A model generated the notes under the pieces. The model did no database searches and was not told the DNA's origin. It saw nothing but the letters and a program-made list of their open reading frames with translations. Made by a program: the position numbers and the translations under genes. From positions 1 to 62,245 of the forward strand of contig PNLC01000002.1 in assembly GCA_013822885.1 (NCBI GenBank): a DNA stretch of 62,245 bases, written 5' to 3'. How positions within the stretch are numbered: position 1 is the first letter of the stretch; each line of letters starts with the position of its first letter. Source of the stretch: Bradyrhizobium sp. Its GTDB lineage: Bacteria; Pseudomonadota; Alphaproteobacteria; Rhizobiales; Xanthobacteraceae. Shown piece after piece: positions 53,201 through 61,804 of this stretch.

Positions 53201-56200
53201 CATTTGCGCCCAAGGTCCAGACCAAAATCCTGGCTGCCGATGATTTATCGAAGGCGTCCAACGACGCTGTCGGGTCGATGGGTGCGGCGACCACGCTCTC
53301 GGCGGCCCAACGGCCGGGCACCAGCCTCGCACTGACAACCGCCGGTGATTTCGTATTGGGAGCCAACACCGTGATCACACCTGGAACCGGCGGCAGCGTC
53401 AGCCTCGCCAGCGGCGCCAGCAACAAACTCACTATCGCTGGCACGATCAGCGCGCCAGCCGGCTCGATCACTCTTACCGGCAACAACATCTCGCTCGCCT
53501 CGACGGCGCAATTGCTCGCGCGCGGCGTCGCCCGCATCGTTGCAGACGGGCGCGGCCTGCGCAGCGGCGACGTGCTGGACGGCGGTAGCGTCATCATCAA
53601 TCCCACGCGCGAAGGCAACCTCGCCGCCGGGGCGCTGATCGACGTATCGGGGACAAGCGGAACGATCGATGTCGCCGACAATACGCGTGGAATCGGAATG
53701 CAGACCCGGCCGCTGACGCTCGCCAGCGACGGAGGCAGGATATCCATCAGCGGCAGTGGCGGCCTTGTCGCAAGCACCCTGGTCGGCAATGCAGGCGGCG
53801 CCGGGGCCGCGGGTGGCAGCCTTTTGCTCAGCGCGGCGTCTCCTACTGTGAGCGTCAGCAGTGTGCCAACTACAGTTTACTTCCAGGACGCCAACGGCCT
53901 GTGGCAAAGCCGCACCGCCACGCAGGATATCGACATATTCAACGAATATTCCGGCGCGGCCATCACGTTGAATTCGGTGGTGTCAGCCGAGAGGACCAAA
54001 TTGATCAACGCCACGCGGAATGGCAGTGGTGGCCTGCTGACTATCATCAACGACGACACGCTGATTCCAGGCGCGGCGGGCTGGGAAAACGTCAGCACCT
54101 CCCTGCAGGAAGTCGATCCGACAATACTTCAAAACTCGCTCAATGCTGCTGCGCTGTACACGAAATACTTCTACAGCCGCAGCGGCACCAGTCCGAATTT
54201 CGTCTATACGAAGCTGAACTACACTCCCGTCATTTCAGAATTCACCGTCCGGCAATCCGCCTTCCAGCAGGGCGGATTCGCCGACATCAGTCTGAGCGGT
54301 TCGAAAATAGGCGTCCGCTTTGGAGATGGCGTGGATATCTCGGCCGACCGGCGAATCTCCGTGACAGCGGCCATGGTGACAAATTGGAGCGGCGCCAGCG
54401 CAACGCTCCGCGCTCCACTGGTGAATTTCGACGCAGGCAAGGCGACGGTGACCGCAGCCAGCCGCGCCGGCACATTCTCGGTCATCGCTCAACAGATCGA
54501 CGTGTCGAAAGCGGCGTTCAAGGGCTTTGCCGAAGTAAGACTGAACAGCGCCGGAGATCTGCTGCTTTCCGGAAGCGCTTCAAACCCGGCGAGTCTATAC
54601 GTGGACGGTAGGTTGAACCTGATTGCCGGTCAGATCTATCCGACCACCCAGACAACGGCGAGGATCACGGCCACTCGGACGATCACGGTGGATCAGAACG
54701 GCGCGCATCCGGTGGCGCCTCTTTCCGCCGGCGGCAATCTCATCCTGGCAGCGCCCGCGATTGTCCAGAACGGAACGCTGCGGGCGCCCTTCGGGCAGAT
54801 CACGCTCGATGCGACGACGAGCCTGACGCTCAGCGCCGGCAGCCTGACATCCGTTTCCGGCGTCGGCTTGATCGTGCCCTTCGGCCGGATCGTCGACGAC
54901 GTGCTGTGGTACACGGACCAGAGTCCCAACACGCCTATTCTGGCGCCGCCGGAAAAGCGCCTGACGCTCAAGGCGCCGGCAGTGGACATGCAGACTGGCT
55001 CGATCGTCGACCTCTCGGGCGGTGGCGACCTGCTTGCCTACGGGTTCATTCCCGGCTCGGGAGGCTCATCGGATTACCTGGATCCGGCAAAATATCCCGG
55101 CGCCTCAGCGATACTGCCGATCAGCATGGTCTCAAACCATGTCGGCAAGCGGATCATCCATCTCGATGGTGGCAACGGCATCCCGGCCGGCGCCTATGTC
55201 GTGATGCCGGCGAGCTATGCATTGCTACCCGGCGCCTATCGGCTGCAGGAAATGACGGGGAGCAATGGGCAGCCGCTTTATGACTTTACCGGGTCGGCGC
55301 GGCTCACCGATGGCTCGGTGGTGCTGTCGGGCTGGGGTTATACCAGCGGAAGCAATCTTCGCGATCAACGAGCGCAGGCCTACAAGATATCGCCGATCGA
55401 AACGATCCGGCAGCGATCGGAATACAAGATCTGGACCGCGAACGAGTATTTCAGGTCGAACGAATTCGTCGAAGCCGCCCGCCGCCAACTGAGCGTCGAT
55501 GTGACCGCTATTCCACGTCTGCCGATGGACGCGGGAGCGTTGCAGATTCAAGCGACGCTCTCGGCGATACTGGGCGCAACCCTGCGTGGTTCGGCTGAAG
55601 CGGGGGGACGCGGCGCGGCAATCGACGTCGCGGCTAGCAATATTGCGGTGGTGGGAGGCGTCGACGGCGCAAGCTACAGAGCCGCCGGTTATCTCGTGCT
55701 CGACGCGGCGCAATTGTCGGCGTTCGGCGGCGAGAGCCTGCTTCTGGGCGGCACGCGGCTGCAGACGGTGAGCGGCCTCGAGGTGGACGCTACCGCAACC
55801 AACGTCGTGATCGCGACCGACGGCACGGTCGCGAACGCTCTCGCCGCGCCCGAAATCCTCATTGCCTCGGAGAATGCGATTCAGGTTGCCGACGGCAGCC
55901 TGATCGAAGCGCGTGGAACCGTAGGGGGCGCATCAAGCAACATCCTGATCAAGCCTGCGATCGCCGCCGTGACCGACGCTGGTGGAAACGTGACGACACC
56001 GGCGCGCGACTTTGGTGCTTTCGCTCGGATCTCGAACGGCGCGGTGGTGCGCGTCGTTCGTGATGGCCCGCAGCAGACCCAGGGCACGCTCACGATCGGC
56101 GCGGCAACGCTTCGCGGCAATAACATCATCCTGGACGCCACCAGGACGACAAGCGTCTCGGCTGGCGCCGCGCTGCTCGGCCGGGTGCTCGACGTGACCA

Positions 56201-59200
56201 GTTCTCGCATCAGCATCGGCACGCCGACCGGAACTCCCGGCGGGTTGATTCTCGCCGGTGGCTCGTTGGCCGCCCTGCTGAATGCGGTCGATCTGCGCTT
56301 GCGCAGCTACGGCACGATCGATTTCTATGGTGACGTCGGGCTCGGCACCCGGCATGCTGACGGGAGCTTCACCCTGGCCTCACTGCTGCTGGACGCCGCG
56401 GCGCTGAACAGCAACGCCGCCGCCAATGTCAGTGTGGCTGCAGGCGAGGTTTCGATCGTCAACACCATTGGCGGAACCGGCGCGAGCCTGGGCGGCGCCG
56501 GCGGAACGCTGGCAATCACCGCGAACACGCTTTCCCTGGGCGCAGGCACGAAGAAAATAGAGGGGTTCAGCGCCGTGCAACTCGCGGCGAGCAAGGCCAT
56601 TGTCGGCCGCAGCAAGGGATCGATCGACTTCGGATCTGCCAATCTCGCCTTCAATACTCCACGACTGACCGCGGAGAGCGGCGCCTCCCAGGATTGGACC
56701 ACGGCGGGCACATTTGGGCTGACGGGGACCCCGGCGAGCGACGCCTTCGAGACCCTGGGAGCACGGCTGGCGATCACGGCCGGCGCGATCACCCAGAGCG
56801 GGTTGATCGACGTGACTGCCGGATCGCTGACATTGCGGGCGACCGTTGGCAACGTCACGCTGGCGTCAGGCTCGATCATCCGGGCGTCGGGGTTCACACG
56901 CACGTTCTACGACCAGCGGGTCGAAATCGCCGGCGGCACGATCGAACTGATCTCCGACCACGGCGTGGTGGTGGCGCAGGCCGGATCGCTGCTCGACGTC
57001 TCTGCGGTCGGGACAGGCAGGGCCGGGACGCTGTCGATCGCGACGCCAGAGCAGACTGCGGAGTTCGACGGCGAATTGCGCGCCGGCCACAGCGGCAACT
57101 TCACGCTCGATACGGGGGGCATCGCGAGTTTCGCGGCGTTGTCGGCAAAGCTTGCGGCCGGCGGCTTCGACGGCGACTTGCGCCTGCGCCTGCGTGCCGG
57201 CGACGTGACGCTCGACGGCGCGACACGGGCATCTTCCTTCGCTCTGTCGGCCGATGCCGGCAGCATCACCGTCACCGGCACGATTGATGCCAGCGCGGCT
57301 GCCGGCGGCACGATCCGGCTGTCGGCTAGGCAGGACTTCACGCTGGCGAGCGGCGCGGTGCTCAGAGCCAATACCAGCGACCCCAGGAATAGCTCGGGTC
57401 TGATCGAGCTCGTGGCGGCGGAAGGCAGCATGGATCTGCGAGCCGGCGCGACGATCGAGACCCTCGGCGGGCGGAGCGGCGCCGGCGAGATTCGCTTGCG
57501 CTTCAAACGCGATGACGCTGCCGGTACCGTCAAGCTGGTCAGTGCGGCAGCGATGCTGTCGGCGACGACGATCATCGCCGAGGCCTATCGCGCTTATGAC
57601 ACCACGTCGGTGAACGCGACGCTGCCGGGAGCGCTCGCCGATGCGGCGAGTTTCATGGCAAGTCATGCCGCATCGATCGAGACGGTCCTCGGCCGTGACG
57701 ACGACCCGAGATTCCATCTGGTTCCGGGCATCGAATTGTACTCGACCGGCGATCTCACTTTGTCCTCGGCCGTCCACTTGGGCAATGAACGGTACAACGG
57801 CGAGGCGGGGGTACTCACCTTGCGCGCCGCAGGCAACCTGATGCTCAACGGCAGCCTCTCGGACGGGTTCTCGAGCGCTGCCGCCAACGCCGCAGTGCAG
57901 ACCACAGGCACGTCATCGTGGTCGTACCGACTGGTCGGCGGCGCTGCGCTCGATGGTGCAAGCCCGCTCGCGGTGCAGCCGATAGGCGCGTTTGCTGGCG
58001 GCACGAGCGGAAATGTGAAGCTTGCCAGCGGCACCATTGTCCGCACCGGTACCGGCTCGATCACGGTCGTGGCAGGCAACGATGTCGTGCTCGCCGACCA
58101 GAAGGCGGTCATCTACACGGCTGGCGCGCGCGTTGCCGATCCGACGCTGGGCGGCATGTACACCGGCACCCTGGACTATGGCGCCACCAATCCAACGCCC
58201 AACAATCCCAACAACCCGCCCCCCGTCATCATACCGGTGTTTACCGAGGGAGGCGGCGACGTTGTTGTCAGCGCGCAGAACGACGTCAAGTCGCTGGTGG
58301 CAAGCGACCAGATGATCATCGACTGGCTCTGGCGCGACGGGGCAACCAACGCCGACGGCTCGTTCGTCGCGAACCGGCAGACCGCCTGGTGGATCAATTT
58401 TGCGCGCTTCGAGCAGGGCATCGCCGCGCTCGGCGGCGGAAATGTCTCCGTCGGGGCGCGCCGCGATATCGTCAATGTCTCGGCCTTTACGCCGACGCAG
58501 GGCCGCGTCGGCGGCGGCCGCACCTTGTCGGAGGCCAGGACCGCGGCCATCACAGGCGGTGGCGACCTCTCGGTCTCGACCGGCCGCGACCTCATCGGCG
58601 GTATCTACTACGTCGACAAGGGCACAGGTATCATTTCAGCCGGTCGGGCCATCACCTCGAACCGCATTGTCAGTTTTGATCCGGACGGATCTGGATCGCA
58701 GCAGCCTCGCGACGTCGCGATCCGTACGTTGCTGGGACAGGGCGACGCGTCGCTCAAGGTCACGGCCGGCGGCTCGATCGACCTTGGATCCGCCAGCAAT
58801 CCGACTATGTGGGACCAGGCAGACTATCAATTCATCTGGAGACCCTCCAATCCACAGAAAGGCTACTTCTCGACCTACGGGGAGAGGACCGAACTCGAAC
58901 TGCTGTCGGTGGGTGGCGACATCAATCTATGGAATCAATCGGGCTACCTGTCCTCCGCCGCGCCGGCGTGGGCCACCTACAAGGCCGGAAATTCGAACGG
59001 CCTCTCGGGCCCAACCACGGTATTCTATCCGCCACGCATCAAGATGATTGCCGCCGCAGGCGACGTCACGATCCAGGGGGGTATGGCGATCTGGCCATCC
59101 GCCTACGGCAACGTCGATCTCTGGGCACAAGATACCGTCACCCTTCTTACGCAAACGAGATCCGGCGCGGGGCTGGAGGGCATCTTGTACAGGACGCTTG

Positions 59201-60954
59201 TGCTGTCGTCGGTCAATCCCGAAAGAATGGGAACAGTTCTGCGGCCGGTCCGCTCTTTGTTCATGGCAGGAGGAGCCCCCCTCGACGAAGTGGGTCTCGA
59301 CGGCGTCTTCACTGCGAATACCTTCAAGGACACTGGCCTGCTGCACGCGAACGATTATGAGCCGAGCCGAATCTACGCCAACACGGGCGATATCAACGGG
59401 GCGAGCGGGCAGGCGTTCTATCAGTATTTTGCCGAGCAGACCTGGTTCCGGGCGGGCCGCGATATCAACAACATCAAGGTGGCGACCCAGAACAATCATG
59501 CATCAGACCTGACCCTGTTCCAGGCGGGCCGCGACATCAACCTCGCTCTCGGCCGCATCACAATCGATGGTCCAGGTTTCGCGCTGGTTGAAGCCGGCCG
59601 CGACGTCTTCCTCGGCAAGGGCGGCGGCATCCAGACGGTGGGGAACGGCGAGAAACCGGGGACCAGCGGAATCGAGCCACCCACCTATCGCAATCCCTAT
59701 TTGCCCAGGAAAGGCGCCGATCTCGTCGTCATCGCGGGGACCGCGGACGGGCCGCGTTACGACGATTTCACGGCCGCCTATCTCGACCCCGCGAACGTCG
59801 CATTGATGCCGCCTTACATGGTCGAGAACGGGAAGTCGATGTATTTCGATCAACTCGTCGCCTTCATGCGGGTGGTGACTCGTGACGCGATGCTGTCCGA
59901 GGCCACAGCGTTCGCTGCGTTTCGGGACCCGAGCTTTGCCGACCATCGCAAGATATTTATCGACCGCGTGCTGTCACGTGAGCTGCGCGCCGCCGGTCGC
60001 GGCCAGGACGCCGGCCTGGGCGGGCAGGGGCTCGGCTACGAACGTGGCTACGCCGCGATCGCCAGGCTGTTTCCGGGCGCCGAGCAGCGCGGCAACAAGG
60101 GCTGGCAAGGCGACGTCATCATGGACGTTTCGATGATCCGCACCTACCGCGGCGGCGACGTCGACATCGTCGCGTCTGGCGGCATGCTGCAAGTCAGCGC
60201 GCTGTCATCGAGCGCGACCGGCGAGAAGAACGGCGTCCTGACCATCAATGGCGGCGAGATCCGCATCTTCACCGGCGGCAGCACCATCATCAACAAATCG
60301 CGCATTCTCACCGCGCGCGGCGGCGAGATCACCATCTGGTCGACCTTCGGCGACATCGATGCCGGCAAGGGACGCAAATCATCGCTGACTTCGCCGTTGC
60401 GGACCTATCGGCTCTCGACCGATGGCAACATCGCCTACGATCTCAATCCGAGTTTCACCGGCAGCGGCATCTCGACCCAGAAAGGCACATTGGATGCGGC
60501 GGTCGCGGACGTCGACCTGTACGCACCCAACGGCATCATCAACGCCGGCGACGCCGGCATCTCAAGCTCCGGTAACATCTATCTCGGCGCACTGGAGATC
60601 CGTGGAGCCGACAACATCCAGGCCGCGGGCGAGATCAAGGGACTGCCCAAGGCTACGACGACGGTCGCGCTGACTGTCGAGACCAAGGACAAGGCGGCAT
60701 CCGACGCGCTGAGGGATGCGACCCAGGCCGCGCCACAGGAGCGTCCTTCCGTGATTATTGTCGAGGTGCTGGGCTATGGCGGCGGCGCGGGCGTCGAGGA
60801 CGAGGACCAGAGGCGCGAACAGCGCAGCGATAACGGTGCACCAGCCTATAATCCCAACGGCCCGGTCCGTATCGTCGGTGTCGGTGCTTTAACCGAGGAG
60901 GAAAAGCAGTCGCTGCGCGAGAGCGAAAGGAAGCAGATCGGTTCTGCACCGTAG
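50209..60954 (+). CDS. Giant filamentous-haemagglutinin-like exoprotein 2 (TpsA type)
   Basis: The protein has 3581 residues and is a paralogue of exoprotein 1. ATG 50209 has GGGAG eight bases upstream; the track start at 50089 is weaker. The signal peptide ends ADA before RPLGARS. An Ala/Gln-rich helical stretch (LARTSQALQAMRAAQNAAR) precedes the TPS domain, which has AILTWQSFNVGRETDLYF near residue 151 and NKNGIIFGGASQVNVASLV near 211. The beta-helix body carries many short Gly-rich repeats. Close to the end it has TWFRAGRDI, AYLDPANVALMP, GYAAIARLFPG, the DUF3739-like region and the shared tail VEVLGYGGG...YNPNGPVRIVG. It lacks a 230-260-residue block found in exoprotein 1 and has its own 120-residue insert. 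Confidence 0.9.
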   Translation: MSKPKQPGTSVAGVGGTQLRRVALLGSVSMLSLFAMTAVADARPLGARSGTNPAAAALPSAEQAAMALQRTSASLARTSQALQAMRAAQNAARIAATAGATTVPNGQVAGGLVVDPAVANDPALWSNAQLPKPDTLSNGRTRVEVVQTAPKAILTWQSFNVGRETDLYFNQTAGGADAANWIALNRVTDPGIAPSRILGTIKADGQVYVINKNGIIFGGASQVNVASLVASSLSLSNTQFLAGINIQRSAGGASYLLPQFGEFPTNETGNVPAPYIPGNVLVEAGARIVSGKQGLVALFGSNVANRGTIETPSGQTLLAAGENVYLGSNDAKIIGLRAYVSTRPESIQASFGDAPALYARTALVGMNAVNDGMIVAPEGNISIVGYKVVQNGLLQAVTTLNAAGNISLIAHDGYRFSPFGGNSDARAGELILGRDSVTTVQIDRDPRTGGTAGDSSFVRLWGNTVLLEKNALVQSEAGQISVGAFSKFESGSSSLELPTVPPGAGSRFMMEAGSVLDVAGVLGAEVAMESNSVQVEARANELRDAPLQRNGILAGKKIWVDRRVTGKREDGTAWIGTELVDANEYDANVPKSMGERAVKGGKVTMYAGEVVVMPDAEIKLAGGSVRYLDGYIKTTKLVGADGRLYDIGRAPVDMPYVSIYSGFVVDHSRWKVSEVFTSPFSRDRFEKGYVQGAAAGMLEIHSRVQVLDGRIAAHTIVGDRQISSPPAGGGLKIGSVSPPDTSFNANHLRLQAAAGGLPSNFTIKSALPTDRTSTLVLSTEMLSESGLSSVELILNGNVVFAPDSDIRLRPGSILSVNGGAGRSMTFDGSIRVPGGLVGLSVAGGPIVFKAGAKIDVSGQWTNYLVSPATGPRTPNGGSIGLTGNITFDSDVVLAADAGATVSSKGKFEAGTAGSISLGSSNVIDLNSVTMSAYGLATSGQVAVGPLGGHLSLAVPAILIATNGAAPGGSVTRLDPSFFDRGGFSKFTFTLAGIEDGLTFAPKVQTKILAADDLSKASNDAVGSMGAATTLSAAQRPGTSLALTTAGDFVLGANTVITPGTGGSVSLASGASNKLTIAGTISAPAGSITLTGNNISLASTAQLLARGVARIVADGRGLRSGDVLDGGSVIINPTREGNLAAGALIDVSGTSGTIDVADNTRGIGMQTRPLTLASDGGRISISGSGGLVASTLVGNAGGAGAAGGSLLLSAASPTVSVSSVPTTVYFQDANGLWQSRTATQDIDIFNEYSGAAITLNSVVSAERTKLINATRNGSGGLLTIINDDTLIPGAAGWENVSTSLQEVDPTILQNSLNAAALYTKYFYSRSGTSPNFVYTKLNYTPVISEFTVRQSAFQQGGFADISLSGSKIGVRFGDGVDISADRRISVTAAMVTNWSGASATLRAPLVNFDAGKATVTAASRAGTFSVIAQQIDVSKAAFKGFAEVRLNSAGDLLLSGSASNPASLYVDGRLNLIAGQIYPTTQTTARITATRTITVDQNGAHPVAPLSAGGNLILAAPAIVQNGTLRAPFGQITLDATTSLTLSAGSLTSVSGVGLIVPFGRIVDDVLWYTDQSPNTPILAPPEKRLTLKAPAVDMQTGSIVDLSGGGDLLAYGFIPGSGGSSDYLDPAKYPGASAILPISMVSNHVGKRIIHLDGGNGIPAGAYVVMPASYALLPGAYRLQEMTGSNGQPLYDFTGSARLTDGSVVLSGWGYTSGSNLRDQRAQAYKISPIETIRQRSEYKIWTANEYFRSNEFVEAARRQLSVDVTAIPRLPMDAGALQIQATLSAILGATLRGSAEAGGRGAAIDVAASNIAVVGGVDGASYRAAGYLVLDAAQLSAFGGESLLLGGTRLQTVSGLEVDATATNVVIATDGTVANALAAPEILIASENAIQVADGSLIEARGTVGGASSNILIKPAIAAVTDAGGNVTTPARDFGAFARISNGAVVRVVRDGPQQTQGTLTIGAATLRGNNIILDATRTTSVSAGAALLGRVLDVTSSRISIGTPTGTPGGLILAGGSLAALLNAVDLRLRSYGTIDFYGDVGLGTRHADGSFTLASLLLDAAALNSNAAANVSVAAGEVSIVNTIGGTGASLGGAGGTLAITANTLSLGAGTKKIEGFSAVQLAASKAIVGRSKGSIDFGSANLAFNTPRLTAESGASQDWTTAGTFGLTGTPASDAFETLGARLAITAGAITQSGLIDVTAGSLTLRATVGNVTLASGSIIRASGFTRTFYDQRVEIAGGTIELISDHGVVVAQAGSLLDVSAVGTGRAGTLSIATPEQTAEFDGELRAGHSGNFTLDTGGIASFAALSAKLAAGGFDGDLRLRLRAGDVTLDGATRASSFALSADAGSITVTGTIDASAAAGGTIRLSARQDFTLASGAVLRANTSDPRNSSGLIELVAAEGSMDLRAGATIETLGGRSGAGEIRLRFKRDDAAGTVKLVSAAAMLSATTIIAEAYRAYDTTSVNATLPGALADAASFMASHAASIETVLGRDDDPRFHLVPGIELYSTGDLTLSSAVHLGNERYNGEAGVLTLRAAGNLMLNGSLSDGFSSAAANAAVQTTGTSSWSYRLVGGAALDGASPLAVQPIGAFAGGTSGNVKLASGTIVRTGTGSITVVAGNDVVLADQKAVIYTAGARVADPTLGGMYTGTLDYGATNPTPNNPNNPPPVIIPVFTEGGGDVVVSAQNDVKSLVASDQMIIDWLWRDGATNADGSFVANRQTAWWINFARFEQGIAALGGGNVSVGARRDIVNVSAFTPTQGRVGGGRTLSEARTAAITGGGDLSVSTGRDLIGGIYYVDKGTGIISAGRAITSNRIVSFDPDGSGSQQPRDVAIRTLLGQGDASLKVTAGGSIDLGSASNPTMWDQADYQFIWRPSNPQKGYFSTYGERTELELLSVGGDINLWNQSGYLSSAAPAWATYKAGNSNGLSGPTTVFYPPRIKMIAAAGDVTIQGGMAIWPSAYGNVDLWAQDTVTLLTQTRSGAGLEGILYRTLVLSSVNPERMGTVLRPVRSLFMAGGAPLDEVGLDGVFTANTFKDTGLLHANDYEPSRIYANTGDINGASGQAFYQYFAEQTWFRAGRDINNIKVATQNNHASDLTLFQAGRDINLALGRITIDGPGFALVEAGRDVFLGKGGGIQTVGNGEKPGTSGIEPPTYRNPYLPRKGADLVVIAGTADGPRYDDFTAAYLDPANVALMPPYMVENGKSMYFDQLVAFMRVVTRDAMLSEATAFAAFRDPSFADHRKIFIDRVLSRELRAAGRGQDAGLGGQGLGYERGYAAIARLFPGAEQRGNKGWQGDVIMDVSMIRTYRGGDVDIVASGGMLQVSALSSSATGEKNGVLTINGGEIRIFTGGSTIINKSRILTARGGEITIWSTFGDIDAGKGRKSSLTSPLRTYRLSTDGNIAYDLNPSFTGSGISTQKGTLDAAVADVDLYAPNGIINAGDAGISSSGNIYLGALEIRGADNIQAAGEIKGLPKATTTVALTVETKDKAASDALRDATQAAPQERPSVIIVEVLGYGGGAGVEDEDQRREQRSDNGAPAYNPNGPVRIVGVGALTEEEKQSLRESERKQIGSAP

Positions 60955-60990
60955 GCCGCGGCCGCGAAAGTAAGGGCTATTCCGTGGCCG

Positions 60991-61015
60991 AAGCGGACGC
61001 GCAAAGCGTCCGCTT
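60991..61015 (+). terminator. Strong hairpin after exoprotein 2
   Basis: AAGCGGACGC and GCGTCCGCTT form a perfect 10-bp stem with loop GCAAA, starting 36 bases after the exoprotein 2 stop. No T-run follows, so it may be a terminator aided by Rho or a 3' stabiliser. The remaining bases to 61188 contain nothing recognisable. Confidence 0.5.
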
Positions 61016-61188
61016 GTACGAGAAATGTCAGTTTCACGAGCTGCAGCCGCCTTCGCGCAAGTGGCTGCCTTGTGTTTCAGGGTAATTCCTCGTCGCCACT
61101 AAGGTAATCATCTGATGTTGCGCGGGGCTGCAGCGGTGCAGTTTCGCTGGACCTCGTCGCTGCGACTGGCAAGTACCGCATATCGCCC

Positions 61189-61800
61189 ATGACAGAACTT
61201 GAAGCGTCTTCGGGTAGCAATGCTGTTGATCACAACGCCGGCAGGACAAGCCTGCTTCGCCGGCAGTTGCCTTTCCTTGCCATCCTTGCGCTGGCGATAG
61301 GGGGCGTGGCCTACACCAACATTTCACAGCGGCCCCTCGTCGGCTATTGGGAGTTCCTGGCCATCGTGATGGGCATCGTCTGCGTCGTCACCCAGTGGTC
61401 GGAACTTGAAGACAAGGATACGCGCTTTCGTCTGATGTGGACTCAGGCGCTGCATTGGCTGGCCGTTCTTGTGACGATGAACATCATGCTCCTTGCAGGC
61501 GTGCAGCAACTGTTGCCAACGCTGGCAACCAGTCTCATCCTTCTCGTACTGCTGGCTCTCGGAACGTTTCTCGCCGGTGTCCACCTGCGGTCACTGCAAA
61601 TCGGCTTTCTTGGACTTGCGTTGGCGCTGGCGGTTCCGGCGATCTCGTGGGTCAAGCAATCCGCGCTGTTCTTTATTCTGGCTGCGGTGTTCCTCGTCGG
61701 GCTTGCCATGGCGTTCTGGTCATATTGGGGCGATACTCATCCGGCGGCCTCAGAGCGCCGCAAGCGTACCGGCGCGGTCGCCGGCATCGGGGAGGGTTAG
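61189..61800 (+). CDS. Multi-span membrane protein, unknown function
   Basis: A 203-residue inner-membrane protein with about five to six helices, including LPFLAILALAIGGVAYT, GYWEFLAIVMGIVCVVTQW, LATSLILLVLLALGTFL and SALFFILAAVFLVGLAMAFW. The ends are polar. I cannot place it in a named family. Its stop lies 4 bases before the Bax-inhibitor-1 gene start, which suggests co-expression and perhaps a shared role in membrane stress. ATG 61189 has only a weak ribosome site. Confidence 0.72.
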   Translation: MTELEASSGSNAVDHNAGRTSLLRRQLPFLAILALAIGGVAYTNISQRPLVGYWEFLAIVMGIVCVVTQWSELEDKDTRFRLMWTQALHWLAVLVTMNIMLLAGVQQLLPTLATSLILLVLLALGTFLAGVHLRSLQIGFLGLALALAVPAISWVKQSALFFILAAVFLVGLAMAFWSYWGDTHPAASERRKRTGAVAGIGEG

Positions 61801-61804
61801 AACC

